Origin: JANMZR01 sp031383555
GTDB taxonomy: Bacteria; Bacteroidota; Bacteroidia; Cytophagales; Spirosomataceae
Assembly (NCBI GenBank): GCA_031383555.1
Contig: JANMZR010000332.1
Span: forward strand, 1 to 30,813
Direction: 5' to 3'
DNA length: 30,813 nucleotides
Part shown: one piece after another, positions 23,784 through 30,813 of the stretch
Numbering within the stretch: the first letter of the stretch is position 1
Layout of the letters: each line of letters starts with the position of its first letter
The notes under the pieces: model-generated
Databases searched by the model: none
Told to the model about the DNA's origin: nothing
Seen by the model: the letters and a program-made list of their open reading frames with translations, nothing else
Translations under genes and position numbers: made by a program

Positions 23784-24326
23784 ATGTTAAGAAGTGTTTT
23801 TGTAGTATTTATATCCGGTTTGGCTCTAGTTACTTGTATACAAAAGCCAAATTTCCCATTAGAGCCTTCCATATCTATGGCGAAAATTTCAAATACTAAA
23901 ATTTTGGATGTAAATTCATCAACACCAAATCGACAAATATTTAAAGATTCGGTAAGTATTTCTATTGATTTTAGAGATGGTAATGGCGATTTGGGCGTTA
24001 ATGAACTTGATAAAAATAGGTTGTCAGAAAAAGGAGAATTTAATTATAAAGTACGTCGTTTTGTAAGAATAAAAGGGAAATACATTGAATTCAATCCTAT
24101 TCCTTCTCATTCGGGTAACTTTATTACTTTAAAAGCAGGGTCAAAAGAAGGGCCAATTGAAGGTACAATAAATTATGCTTTGGAATTTCTACCATTAAAC
24201 GGGTTAAAGAAAGATACCTTAAAGTTTGAAATCCAAATATTTGACCGTGCCAAAAATGGAAGTAACACTTTAATGACAGACTCCGTTTTGGTAAATGAAC
24301 TAAATAAGAAAACATTAAAATTGTAA
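23784..24326 (+). CDS. Putative lipoprotein of unknown function
   Basis: I do not recognise a named family. The frame is open from TTG 23775, but ATG 23784 gives MLRSVFVVFISGLALVTC, a lipoprotein-type signal with Cys18 as the likely lipidated residue; Thr at -1 is tolerated but unusual. The 180-residue protein continues with a predicted beta-rich body. It contains IDFRDGNGDLGVNELDKN, a Gly/Asp loop of a kind common in Bacteroidota surface lipoproteins and resembling a calcium loop without meeting the EF-hand pattern exactly. It is divergent from the LuxE-like gene and convergent with the histidine kinase (15-base gap). Attachment to the periplasmic or outer membrane is inference. Confidence 0.72.
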   Translation: MLRSVFVVFISGLALVTCIQKPNFPLEPSISMAKISNTKILDVNSSTPNRQIFKDSVSISIDFRDGNGDLGVNELDKNRLSEKGEFNYKVRRFVRIKGKYIEFNPIPSHSGNFITLKAGSKEGPIEGTINYALEFLPLNGLKKDTLKFEIQIFDRAKNGSNTLMTDSVLVNELNKKTLKL

Positions 24327-24341
24327 TTAATTATTATAAAG

Positions 24342-25532
24342 CTAGTTAGGCAACAATATCCTAAAAGTAGTCCCTTTATTCAGTTCCGATTTTTTAACCA
24401 AAAGTTTGCCTTTATGGTAGTTTTCAACAATTCGTTTCGCTAAAGTTAGACCCAAACCCCAGCCTCTTTTCTTAGTACTAAAGCCAGGGTTGAATATTTT
24501 TTTTATATTATTTTTGGCTATTCCTTTCCCGCTGTCAGAAATATCTATTGCAATGCCGCCTTCAGCAATATTTTTTAAAACTACTAAAAGTTGGCCCGTA
24601 CCACCCATTGCATCCACTGCGTTTTTGCTTACATTTTCAATAACCCATTCAAAAAGGTACCGATTTATTTTTACTGTTTGTTCTCCAGCTAGCTGATTAT
24701 CAATTGTAATATTTATTTTTGAAGAAATTCTTTTTTGCAAATAGCTCAAGAAACTTTCTACTACTTGAAATAAATTCTCCTCTTTCATTAAAGGAACTGA
24801 GCCAATATTTGAAAACCGGGTGGTAATCACATCCAATCGTTGAACATCTTTTTCTAATTCAAAAATAATTTCAGGTTCATATTTTGGGTTACTTTTAAAG
24901 TACTCAACCCAGGCTGTTAGTGAAGAAAGTGGCGTGCCTAACTGATGAGCCGTCTCTTTTGCTAAGCCAACCCAAACCCGATTTTGCTCCGATTTGCGAG
25001 AATAGCTAAAGGCAAAATAGGTTATAAATCCAAAAATTAGAATTGTAATTAGCTGATAAATAGGGTAATATCGTAACTGTGTGAGTAGTTTTGAGTCAGA
25101 ATAATACAGGTATTCTTTACTGCCAAAGCCATTGTCCCAAGTGATAGGTTGGTGGTCATCTTTTATAATTTCGGTTAATTTTAATTTTAAAAATTTCTGT
25201 TGTTCACTGTATTTTAACCCCTCCATTCCATCAAAATTATTCACAGGAATTAATTCTCCATTCATCGTCTTATAAATAGCCTGCACTGTCGTATTTCTAT
25301 TTGCTTCCATGAGGGTAGTCATAAAAGAATTTACATCCTGATCCTTTTCTTGCTTCAGAGTAAATTGGAGTGCTTCGGCATAAAGTTTTATCTGTTGCTC
25401 CTCTCGCTCTTCCAATTTTGTTACAATTTTATCAGTATAAAAAATGGAAAGTCCTGCTACCGCAAGCAAAATCATGAGGATAATAATTTTTACATAATTT
25501 TTTTGATTGTAAATATCAACTGAAATCGACAT
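24342..25532 (-). CDS. Orphan membrane sensor histidine kinase
   Basis: A 396-residue kinase with two membrane helices (about 14-32 and 158-177) enclosing a roughly 125-residue periplasmic sensor region with no fold I can name. The cytosolic part has the H-box KETAHQLGTPLSSL (192-205) with phospho-acceptor His196, N-box ENVSKNAVDAM (299-309), G1 DSGKGI (333-338) and G2 GWGLGL (357-362), so it should be active. No HAMP domain is evident between helix 2 and the H-box. No response regulator lies nearby; the LytTR proteins about 15 kb away lack receivers and cannot accept phosphate. The gene is divergent from hemA across a 376-base spacer. Confidence 0.92.
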   Translation of the reverse strand: MSISVDIYNQKNYVKIIILMILLAVAGLSIFYTDKIVTKLEEREEQQIKLYAEALQFTLKQEKDQDVNSFMTTLMEANRNTTVQAIYKTMNGELIPVNNFDGMEGLKYSEQQKFLKLKLTEIIKDDHQPITWDNGFGSKEYLYYSDSKLLTQLRYYPIYQLITILIFGFITYFAFSYSRKSEQNRVWVGLAKETAHQLGTPLSSLTAWVEYFKSNPKYEPEIIFELEKDVQRLDVITTRFSNIGSVPLMKEENLFQVVESFLSYLQKRISSKINITIDNQLAGEQTVKINRYLFEWVIENVSKNAVDAMGGTGQLLVVLKNIAEGGIAIDISDSGKGIAKNNIKKIFNPGFSTKKRGWGLGLTLAKRIVENYHKGKLLVKKSELNKGTTFRILLPN

Positions 25533-25746
25533 ATTTTAATTATTACAAATTTTTACAAAATACTATTTTTATAAACGATCAAATGATTAAAACTATTGAA
25601 ACCATATCATAGATCTTTCGTATTTCTATTGAACAAAATCCAAAATATTTAATTCAATAAACAATTAATTTTAAATTTATACCAAAATATTACAAAACTA
25701 CAATTCATACTTAAATAAGTGCATTTTGCTGAAAAATATCAATCAA

Positions 25747-25768
25747 ATTCATGACATAAATCATAAAT
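25747..25768. promoter_or_regulatory. CRP/FNR-like inverted repeat upstream of hemA
   Basis: ATGA (25751-25754), six bases, TCAT (25761-25764), with outer ATT/AAT matches extending symmetry to 25747-25768. Its centre is about 40 bases before the start point predicted from the -7 box, the position used by class II CRP/FNR activators, and no -33 box is seen there. Confidence 0.35.
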
Positions 25769-25785
25769 ATATGCCTTTTCTGCAT

Positions 25786-25793
25786 TAATTTTG
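25786..25793 (+). promoter_or_regulatory. -7 box for hemA
   Basis: TAATTTTG is an exact TAnnTTTG match. The -33 position lacks TTTG and is instead close to the inverted repeat at 25747-25768, consistent with activator-dependent initiation. Confidence 0.38.
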
Positions 25794-25908
25794 TATTCCA
25801 ATATTTATAAAATGTTTTTAGTTTATTTATTAAGTATTTTTACGGTTACATTTAAAAATCAGTGAAATTGTTTCTAAGGAAACGCCAAAAGAAATTCAGT
25901 AGGTTCAT

Positions 25909-27177
25909 ATGACAAGTCAATTTCAGGCTATAAGTTTATCACATTCTAATACGCCTCTTCATGTTCGTGAAACGTTTGCTTTAAATCAATATCAATTAAA
26001 GAACTTTTCGTTAAAAGTAAAAGATTTATTTAAAATTAATGATTTATTGATAGTTTCAACTTGCAATAGAACTGAAATTTACTACAGCTCGGAAACAGAC
26101 CTTTCAACTGAACTTATAAAATCACTCACCGCCGAAAAGGGTTTATTAGATTATTCACTTTATGCCCCTTTTTTTCAAAACCATATTGGAAAAGAGGCAG
26201 TAAAAAGGCTTTTTGAGGTGGCATCTGGCCTTCATTCAAAAGTTGTGGGCGACTTGCAAATACCCAATCAAGTAAAACAAGCCTACCAATGGTCGGCCGA
26301 TTTGGATATGGCTGGACCTTTTTTGCATAGGTTAATGCATACAATATTCTACACAAATAAAAGAATTGCTCAAGAAACTAGTTTTAGAGATGGTGCCGCT
26401 TCAGTTACTTATGTGGCCGTTTCATTGGCGGAAGAGCTAATTTCAAACATAAAAAACCCAAAAATATTGGTTTTGGGTTTGGGTGAAATAGGTACTGATG
26501 TTTGCAAATATTTATCTGAAAAGAATATTGGCGACATAACTCTTATGAATAGAACTTATTTGAAGGCGGAATCTTATGCTAATAATTTTGGGTTTAAGGC
26601 GGTCAATATCAGCGATCTAGAAATTGAAATTAGAAATGCTGATTTAGTAATTTCGTCAATTAGGGCAGATAATCCGTTGATTACCAAGAGCTTAATTTTA
26701 GAAAATCCGCCGCTTTCTTACAAATATTTTATTGATCTGTCGGTGCCTAGAAGCATTGAAGAAAACCTTGAGCAAATTCCAGGCGTATTAGTTTATAATA
26801 TTGATACTTTACAAGCTAAGGCCGATGCCGCTCTTTTAAAAAGAATGGAAGCTATTCCTCATGTGCAAAGCATTATAAATGAAGCCTTTGAAAGTTTTGA
26901 GGATTGGTCAAAAGAAGTGATAGTATCGCCAACAATACAAAAGCTCAAAAATGCTTTAGAGGTAATTAGGAAAGAAGAAATGGGTAGGTTTGTTAAGAAT
27001 TTAACTGCCGATGAATCTGAAAAAATAGATAAAATCACCCAAAATATTATCCAAAAAATATTAAAACAGCCCGTTATTCAACTTAAAGCAGCCTGCAAGC
27101 GTGGCGATGCCGATAGTATGATTGATGCTTTAAATGAGCTTTTTGACTTGGAAAAGCAGCCTGAAGTTAAACACTAG
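25909..27177 (+). CDS. hemA: Glutamyl-tRNA reductase
   Basis: Reduces glutamyl-tRNA(Glu) to glutamate-1-semialdehyde with NADPH, the first committed step of C5 tetrapyrrole (heme) synthesis. The 422-residue protein has SHSNTPLHVRETF (11-23), catalytic Cys52 in VSTCNRTEIYY (49-59), the GDLQIPNQVKQAY segment (114-126), Rossmann LVLGLGEIG (187-195) for NADPH, and a C-terminal helical dimerisation domain. The usual Glu of 'GExQI' is Asp115, a conservative change. It is first in its transcript; no other hem gene follows on this strand. The promoter region suggests redox or catabolite-type control. Its stop is 7 bases from the convergent S41 protease gene. Confidence 0.96.
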   Translation: MTSQFQAISLSHSNTPLHVRETFALNQYQLKNFSLKVKDLFKINDLLIVSTCNRTEIYYSSETDLSTELIKSLTAEKGLLDYSLYAPFFQNHIGKEAVKRLFEVASGLHSKVVGDLQIPNQVKQAYQWSADLDMAGPFLHRLMHTIFYTNKRIAQETSFRDGAASVTYVAVSLAEELISNIKNPKILVLGLGEIGTDVCKYLSEKNIGDITLMNRTYLKAESYANNFGFKAVNISDLEIEIRNADLVISSIRADNPLITKSLILENPPLSYKYFIDLSVPRSIEENLEQIPGVLVYNIDTLQAKADAALLKRMEAIPHVQSIINEAFESFEDWSKEVIVSPTIQKLKNALEVIRKEEMGRFVKNLTADESEKIDKITQNIIQKILKQPVIQLKAACKRGDADSMIDALNELFDLEKQPEVKH

Positions 27178-27184
27178 AGAATTC

Positions 27185-28642
27185 TTATTTTCCCATCAAT
27201 TTTTTAATTGATTTCCCTATTTCTGGATTATTATCAAACATTCCATCAAAGGTTTTTGGTAATTTATTATTCCATATTTCCATTGAGTTGGCAGCTTCAA
27301 CTCTAGCATTTTTTGCTGAATTTACTATTACCTTTCCAGTTTTCAAATATTCTAATGATACTTTTAGGCATTTTTCATCTGGGTCACCAAAATTTTTGGT
27401 TAGGTCATCAGCTTCTGGGTAATCTGGCTTGAAACCTTCGTAATAGTCTGCTTCTCCCGCCGAATTCACAGTTTTAAAAGCAACTGGAGCCACCACATAT
27501 GATAAAACGGGTATTACCGGAAAGCCTACTGGCTTACCATTTGAGGCTGAGCCAATTATTTTTACTTCCATATGGGGCTTTAAGGAGTTGATTAGCAGCT
27601 CACTTGCTGAAGCTGAATTTTTTGTGGTAATTACTATCAATCTTGTCAAATTCAATTTATTTGAAGTGTTAAAATTGGTAGTTCTACTTATGCTTTTTAA
27701 TTTATCGTTATATTGGTACGTGAACATTGCCTTCCCGTTTGCGCTTACAGGAGCTATTAAGTTACAAAGTTGTTGTGCCAACGACACATAACCTCCACCA
27801 TTATAGCGCAAATCAATTACTAATTCATTCACTCCTTTTGTTTTAAAATCATTAAAAGTTGCTTCCAAACCAGCTGCGGTGTCATCACCAAGAAAATCTG
27901 TGAAGCAGAAATACCCAATTTTTTTAGCACCTTCATCAAAAACTTTTGCCGATTGAATAGTATTGGTTTTATAATCAGTTTCAGATAAGGTAACTTTTTG
28001 TTTGCTACCGTCAGGTTTTTGAAATTCAAATTCAACATTATTGTTTTCGAGTGCTTTTGAAAATTGAGTGATAAAATTATTGTCATTACTCGGGATTAAA
28101 CCTGCAACGGAAACTACTTTCCATCCACGAGTAATGCCTTGCACACCAGCAGACGACTTTGCAAATACCTGCCTTACATATAAATTGCCATCACTTGAAA
28201 AACGATAAAATGCACCAAAATCTTTGCTATTACCCGAGGCTATGGCATTCCATTCGTTTTTGTTCATTACAAAGCTCCATTTGTCACGAACAACCCCAGT
28301 TGGGCCTTTTTCACTGAAACTCCTAACAGCGCTAATCACTTCTTCAGGTGAATTATATTTTAGGGGGTTAAAAATCTCCGCCTTTGGCAAGTTTTTATAC
28401 CATAAATAAGCCGTTTCTGAATAGAAATATACACTGTCTCGGATATCCCCCGTAACTTTTCTATCGGGTGAGCCGTCGCTTTTGAAATAGCTGTCAGGAC
28501 CTATCGAATCTGTTTTCTTACAAGAAATTGATAAAAAAATTATTGAATATATTGAAAAATATAAAATTTGGCCTTTCCATTTTGACAATAATATTTGAAA
28601 ATTGGTATTTGAATAAGTATAATTTTTTTTAGCTATGTGCAT
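27185..28642 (-). CDS. S41 (C-terminal processing-type) peptidase, lipoprotein
   Basis: A 485-residue S41 serine peptidase. The N-terminus has a long 28-residue lead before a hydrophobic stretch ending FLSISC, so Cys41 is probably lipidated and the enzyme anchored in the periplasm or outer membrane. The lead is longer than usual; no inner ATG exists, though a TTG at 28588 could be the true start. Next come an N-terminal helical region (about 60-135), a PDZ-like domain (about 150-222), and the catalytic core with DLRYNGGG (277-284), NSASASE (342-348) with Ser345 as nucleophile, and Lys370 in SNGKPVG as general base, exactly 25 residues later as in CtpA/Tsp. It is convergent with hemA. Confidence 0.9.
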   Translation of the reverse strand: MHIAKKNYTYSNTNFQILLSKWKGQILYFSIYSIIFLSISCKKTDSIGPDSYFKSDGSPDRKVTGDIRDSVYFYSETAYLWYKNLPKAEIFNPLKYNSPEEVISAVRSFSEKGPTGVVRDKWSFVMNKNEWNAIASGNSKDFGAFYRFSSDGNLYVRQVFAKSSAGVQGITRGWKVVSVAGLIPSNDNNFITQFSKALENNNVEFEFQKPDGSKQKVTLSETDYKTNTIQSAKVFDEGAKKIGYFCFTDFLGDDTAAGLEATFNDFKTKGVNELVIDLRYNGGGYVSLAQQLCNLIAPVSANGKAMFTYQYNDKLKSISRTTNFNTSNKLNLTRLIVITTKNSASASELLINSLKPHMEVKIIGSASNGKPVGFPVIPVLSYVVAPVAFKTVNSAGEADYYEGFKPDYPEADDLTKNFGDPDEKCLKVSLEYLKTGKVIVNSAKNARVEAANSMEIWNNKLPKTFDGMFDNNPEIGKSIKKLMGK

Positions 28643-29026
28643 TATATTAATATTTTTATTTAAACGACTTTGATGGCTGTTTTATTTAACCCAGATTACT
28701 CATTAGGTATTTATTATAACAAATTAAATACGTATTTATTCTATCGCTAGATTGATAAGGCGAAATATTTTCTTATTATACAAAAACAGATAATTATGTT
28801 TTTCACTTTTTATAGCTTGTAAAATTGCCTTAAATTAAAGTAAAAATACCTGTTTTAACTGGATTTTAATTTAAAATAGAAGTTAATAACTTATTATTGC
28901 ATTAGGAGACTGAAGTTTTTATTATTTCTGCTGTTTTTATTGTACGGTATAATTTTATTGATAAAACAGTCGTTAATTGTAAACAATTAAGGTCTAAAAA
29001 ATATTAACAATTTAAATTTTAAAATT
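28643..29026. other. Spacer upstream of the 34-residue peptide gene
   Basis: A 384-base AT-rich region between the S41 start and the small gene. It holds a perfect inverted repeat TTAATTG-TAAA-CAATTAA (28973-28990), a near-perfect pair CTGTTTT/AAAACAG around 28930-28969, and a direct repeat of TTTTATTG 18 bases apart. These look like regulatory elements for the small gene. I see no other gene. Confidence 0.5.
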
Positions 29027-29131
29027 ATGTTGAGAACCATTTCATTCATCGCATTGGCGGTAATCGCTTCTGGTGTTATATTTTCTTTGAAAAGCGTAAA
29101 AGACACTAGTAAGGATAGTTTAGGGGTATAA
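29027..29131 (+). CDS. Small membrane or exported peptide, 34 residues
   Basis: ATG 29027 to TAA 29131 encodes MLRTISFIALAVIASGVIFS followed by a charged tail (LKSVKDTSKDSLGV). The hydrophobic segment at about 4-20 looks like a single membrane helix or signal anchor, with a hydrophilic C-terminus. It is preceded by an AT-rich leader and by several inverted repeats. It ends 13 bases before the end of mpl on the other strand, the tight convergent spacing seen throughout this window for real genes. I know no named family for it. The frame could be chance, but the mixed codon use, hydrophobic pattern and context support a gene. Confidence 0.5.
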   Translation: MLRTISFIALAVIASGVIFSLKSVKDTSKDSLGV

Positions 29132-29144
29132 TTTACGGTAATAC

Positions 29145-30506
29145 CTAATCTGATATTGCTGTTTTCAATGATTCCAAATCTAGCCCTTCAAAAGTGCCAG
29201 AGCTCATAAGCAGTAAATTACTGTTTTGCCATTCTTGATTTTTCAAAAAGTTTAAGAGAAGCTCCGTATTGGTGAAAACTCTAATATCCTCATTTCCAAA
29301 GTGTTTTCGAATGTCTTCATCTGAAATTGGGGGCATTTTTTTAATTTCCAAAGTATGGGGGCTATAGAATACTACTTGTAGGTCGGCTTTTCCCAGGCTT
29401 CCATTATATTCTGGCAAAAAATTAGCATTTAAGCTACTAAATGTATGAAGTTCAAGGCAAGCTATAAGTCTTCTTTCAGGATTAAGCTCTTTTACGGCAT
29501 TGGTAGTGGCCAGTACTTTTGAAGGCGCATGTGCAAAATCTCTAAAAAAAGCACTATTTCCTGTTTTCACTAAAGTTTCCAACCTTTTAGCAGCTCCTTT
29601 AAAATTTGAGAATGCTTTATAAATATCCTCATCTAAAATGCCCAATTCATCCAAAATAAGCTTGGCACCCATGAAGTTTTTCATATTATGCTCACCAAAC
29701 AATATTAGAGGAATTTCACCAAAAGTTTTGGTTAACAAAATAAATTTACCATTTTCAACTTTATAAGGATGTGCCTCATAGGGTTTTTGTTTGACATCAA
29801 ATCTTTCTTTAGCACCTATAATCGATACCAAATCGTCGGTATCGTCATAAAAAATAGTGCCGGCCTTTGGTAGCATATCCGCCAAAAGTTCAAACTGACG
29901 CTCATACACTTCAAATTCAGGAAAAACATTGATATGGTCCCATGCGATACCTGAAATCAAAACCATATGAGGGTGATAATGTAAAAACTTAGGAATTCTA
30001 TCGATTGGGCTTGAAAGATATTCATCACCCTCAATTATAATAATTGGAGCATCAGTTAGGCTTGCCATAGTTTCAAAGCCTTCAATACGAGCTCCCACCA
30101 TATAATCAAACTTTTTGCCAACCGACTTTAATACATGCATTAATATTGCAGTTATTGTGGTTTTGCCATGGCTACCAGCAATAACAATTCGCTGTTTATC
30201 AAGTGATTGTGAATAAATATATTCGGGATAAGAATAGATTTTAATACCTAATTCTTGTGCTTTTTTTAGCTCAGGGTTATCTGCCCGGGCATGCATACCT
30301 AATATCACACAATCCAAGTCAGCAAATATATTTTCCGTATTCCATCCCATTTCTTTAGGAAGAATCCCATTTTTTTCCAAATAAGATTTTGATGGCTCAT
30401 AAATTTCATCGTCTGAGCCTGTGATTTGATGGCCTTGTTTTTTAAGTACTATAGCCAAATTATGCATGGCAGCACCGCCAATTGATATAAAATGTATTTT
30501 TTGCAT
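29145..30506 (-). CDS. mpl: UDP-N-acetylmuramate:murein tripeptide ligase (Mpl-like)
   Basis: Joins recovered L-Ala-gamma-D-Glu-meso-DAP tripeptide to UDP-MurNAc in peptidoglycan recycling. The 453-residue Mur ligase has an N-terminal Rossmann-like domain beginning HFISIGGAAM, GSDDEIYEPS (30-39) typical of Mpl rather than MurC, the P-loop AGSHGKTT (110-117), IEGDEYLSS (158-166), GEHNMKNFMGA (271-281), FKGAAKRLE (302-310) and DFAHAPSK (323-330). Mpl usually reads EGDEYDTAFFD; this one has a different sequence after EGDEY, so its acceptor pocket may differ, but MurC is less likely. A kdsC fragment lies 86 bases upstream on the same strand. Confidence 0.88.
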   Translation of the reverse strand: MQKIHFISIGGAAMHNLAIVLKKQGHQITGSDDEIYEPSKSYLEKNGILPKEMGWNTENIFADLDCVILGMHARADNPELKKAQELGIKIYSYPEYIYSQSLDKQRIVIAGSHGKTTITAILMHVLKSVGKKFDYMVGARIEGFETMASLTDAPIIIIEGDEYLSSPIDRIPKFLHYHPHMVLISGIAWDHINVFPEFEVYERQFELLADMLPKAGTIFYDDTDDLVSIIGAKERFDVKQKPYEAHPYKVENGKFILLTKTFGEIPLILFGEHNMKNFMGAKLILDELGILDEDIYKAFSNFKGAAKRLETLVKTGNSAFFRDFAHAPSKVLATTNAVKELNPERRLIACLELHTFSSLNANFLPEYNGSLGKADLQVVFYSPHTLEIKKMPPISDEDIRKHFGNEDIRVFTNTELLLNFLKNQEWQNSNLLLMSSGTFEGLDLESLKTAISD

Positions 30507-30567
30507 AGCCCCCTTTGGGAGAATTAGTTAATTTTTGAATATTTTTATATTTTTGAGAAATCTTTTA

Positions 30568-30813
30568 CTTCCCCATCGGGGGTTGGTGAGCTTTACCACT
30601 TCCCCTGAACTTTCATCACCATTTCTATTATTTCTCGAACTGCACCTTTGCCCCCTTTTTTAGTAGTCACAAAATCGGCAACTTTTAGTATTTCATCTAC
30701 GGCGTCTTTTGGGGCTACTAAAAAAGGGGGCAAAGGTGCAGTTCGAGAAATAATAGAAATGGTGATGAAAGTTCAGGGGAAGTGGTAAAGCTCACCAACC
30801 CCCGATGGGGAAG
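30568..30813. repeat. Perfect 99-base inverted repeat ending at the window edge
   Basis: Bases 30568-30666 and 30715-30813 are exact reverse complements (99 bases each) around a 48-base spacer. The right arm ends at the very last base. The left arm and spacer form continuous coding sequence (the end of kdsC); the right arm has no coding sense. This looks like a fold-back chimera at a contig end. Confidence 0.95.
30593..30718 (-). CDS. kdsC: 3' end of 3-deoxy-D-manno-octulosonate-8-phosphate phosphatase
   Basis: Reading the minus strand from about 30718 to the TAA at 30593-30595 gives 41 residues. They start VAPKDAVDEILKVADFV, then TTKKGGKGAVREIIE, and end VMKVQGKW. This is the conserved C-terminus of the KdsC HAD phosphatase, including the GGKGAVRE motif, which removes phosphate from KDO-8-phosphate for LPS inner core synthesis. 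The rest of the gene is missing because the sequence folds back on itself from 30715. The gene is probably intact in the organism. It lies upstream of mpl on the same strand. Confidence 0.82.
   Translation of the reverse strand, partial: VAPKDAVDEILKVADFVTTKKGGKGAVREIIEMVMKVQGKW

Larger units (their letters stand above)
25533..25908. other. Divergent spacer between the histidine kinase gene and hemA
   Basis: A 376-base AT-rich region with no credible gene. It carries a CRP/FNR-like inverted repeat (25747-25768) and a -7 box (25786-25793) correctly spaced for hemA, predicting a leader of about 110 bases. I see no recognisable riboswitch and no clear promoter for the kinase. Confidence 0.55.

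Noticed and set aside
27196..27213. ATCAATT-TTTT-AATTGAT hairpin as a hemA terminator
   Set aside because: It is all A/T in its stem, lies within the S41 coding end and has no proper U-tract, so stability is doubtful.
30568..30813. Hairpin telomere or biologically functional giant palindrome
   Set aside because: The spacer and left arm are plain kdsC coding sequence and the right arm stops exactly at the window edge, which fits a sequencing or assembly fold-back better.

Overview
The window is AT-rich DNA from a Bacteroidota member, most plausibly of the Cytophagales. This rests on several things. Gene starts lack obvious Shine-Dalgarno sequences, and several are preceded by the Bacteroidota -7 box TAnnTTTG. 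The gene set also fits: a GH3-family enzyme, paired M16 peptidases, Mpl, standalone LytTR proteins, a eukaryote-type NADP isocitrate dehydrogenase, and a probable type IX secretion C-terminal tail. The genus is inference. I see no tRNA, rRNA, CRISPR array, prophage, plasmid or insertion sequence; this is largely chromosomal housekeeping DNA.

Layout: 1-125 is the 3' end of a gene that may encode a T9SS-exported protein. 189-2145 (minus) holds a methionine/kynurenine-type aminotransferase and a PolB-like 3'-5' exonuclease. 2235-4796 (plus) holds an exported glycerophosphodiesterase and a GH3-type adenylating enzyme. purU (minus) and icd (plus) follow, with a very strong terminator after icd. 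7309-9887 holds an unrecognised protein with protein-kinase-like motifs, a DUF423 membrane protein, and two divergent LytTR proteins around a 478-base AT-rich spacer. 9901-12219 (minus) holds heptose-phosphate kinase hldA and an aspartate aminotransferase. 12525-14226 (minus) is a probable operon of PAP2 phosphatase, a small HExxH protein and a MaoC-like hydratase. 14556-18194 (plus) is a pair of M16 peptidases. purK and purE (plus) are split by an inverted osmC, and purE is followed by a LysM protein. 21257-22566 (minus) holds a KirBac channel and a DciA-like protein. A LuxE-like acyl-protein synthetase, a lipoprotein, an orphan histidine kinase, hemA, an S41 protease lipoprotein, a 34-residue membrane peptide gene, mpl and the 3' end of kdsC complete the window.

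Functional themes: envelope and LPS/peptidoglycan upkeep (hldA, kdsC, mpl, PAP2, LysM, M16 and S41 proteases); purine and one-carbon metabolism (purU, purE, purK); central metabolism (icd, aminotransferases, hemA); and two acyl-adenylating enzymes of unknown substrate (GH3 and LuxE-like).

The most striking structural signal is a perfect 99-base inverted repeat with a 48-base spacer. Its right arm ends exactly at the last base of the window and it folds back inside the kdsC coding sequence. I read this as a contig-end chimera, not biology. The best candidates for undescribed biology are the kinase-like protein at 7309-8331, the small HExxH protein, the 34-residue peptide gene, the LuxE-like and GH3 enzymes, and the regulatory DNA upstream of hemA and between the two LytTR genes. 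I found no clearly new multi-gene system.
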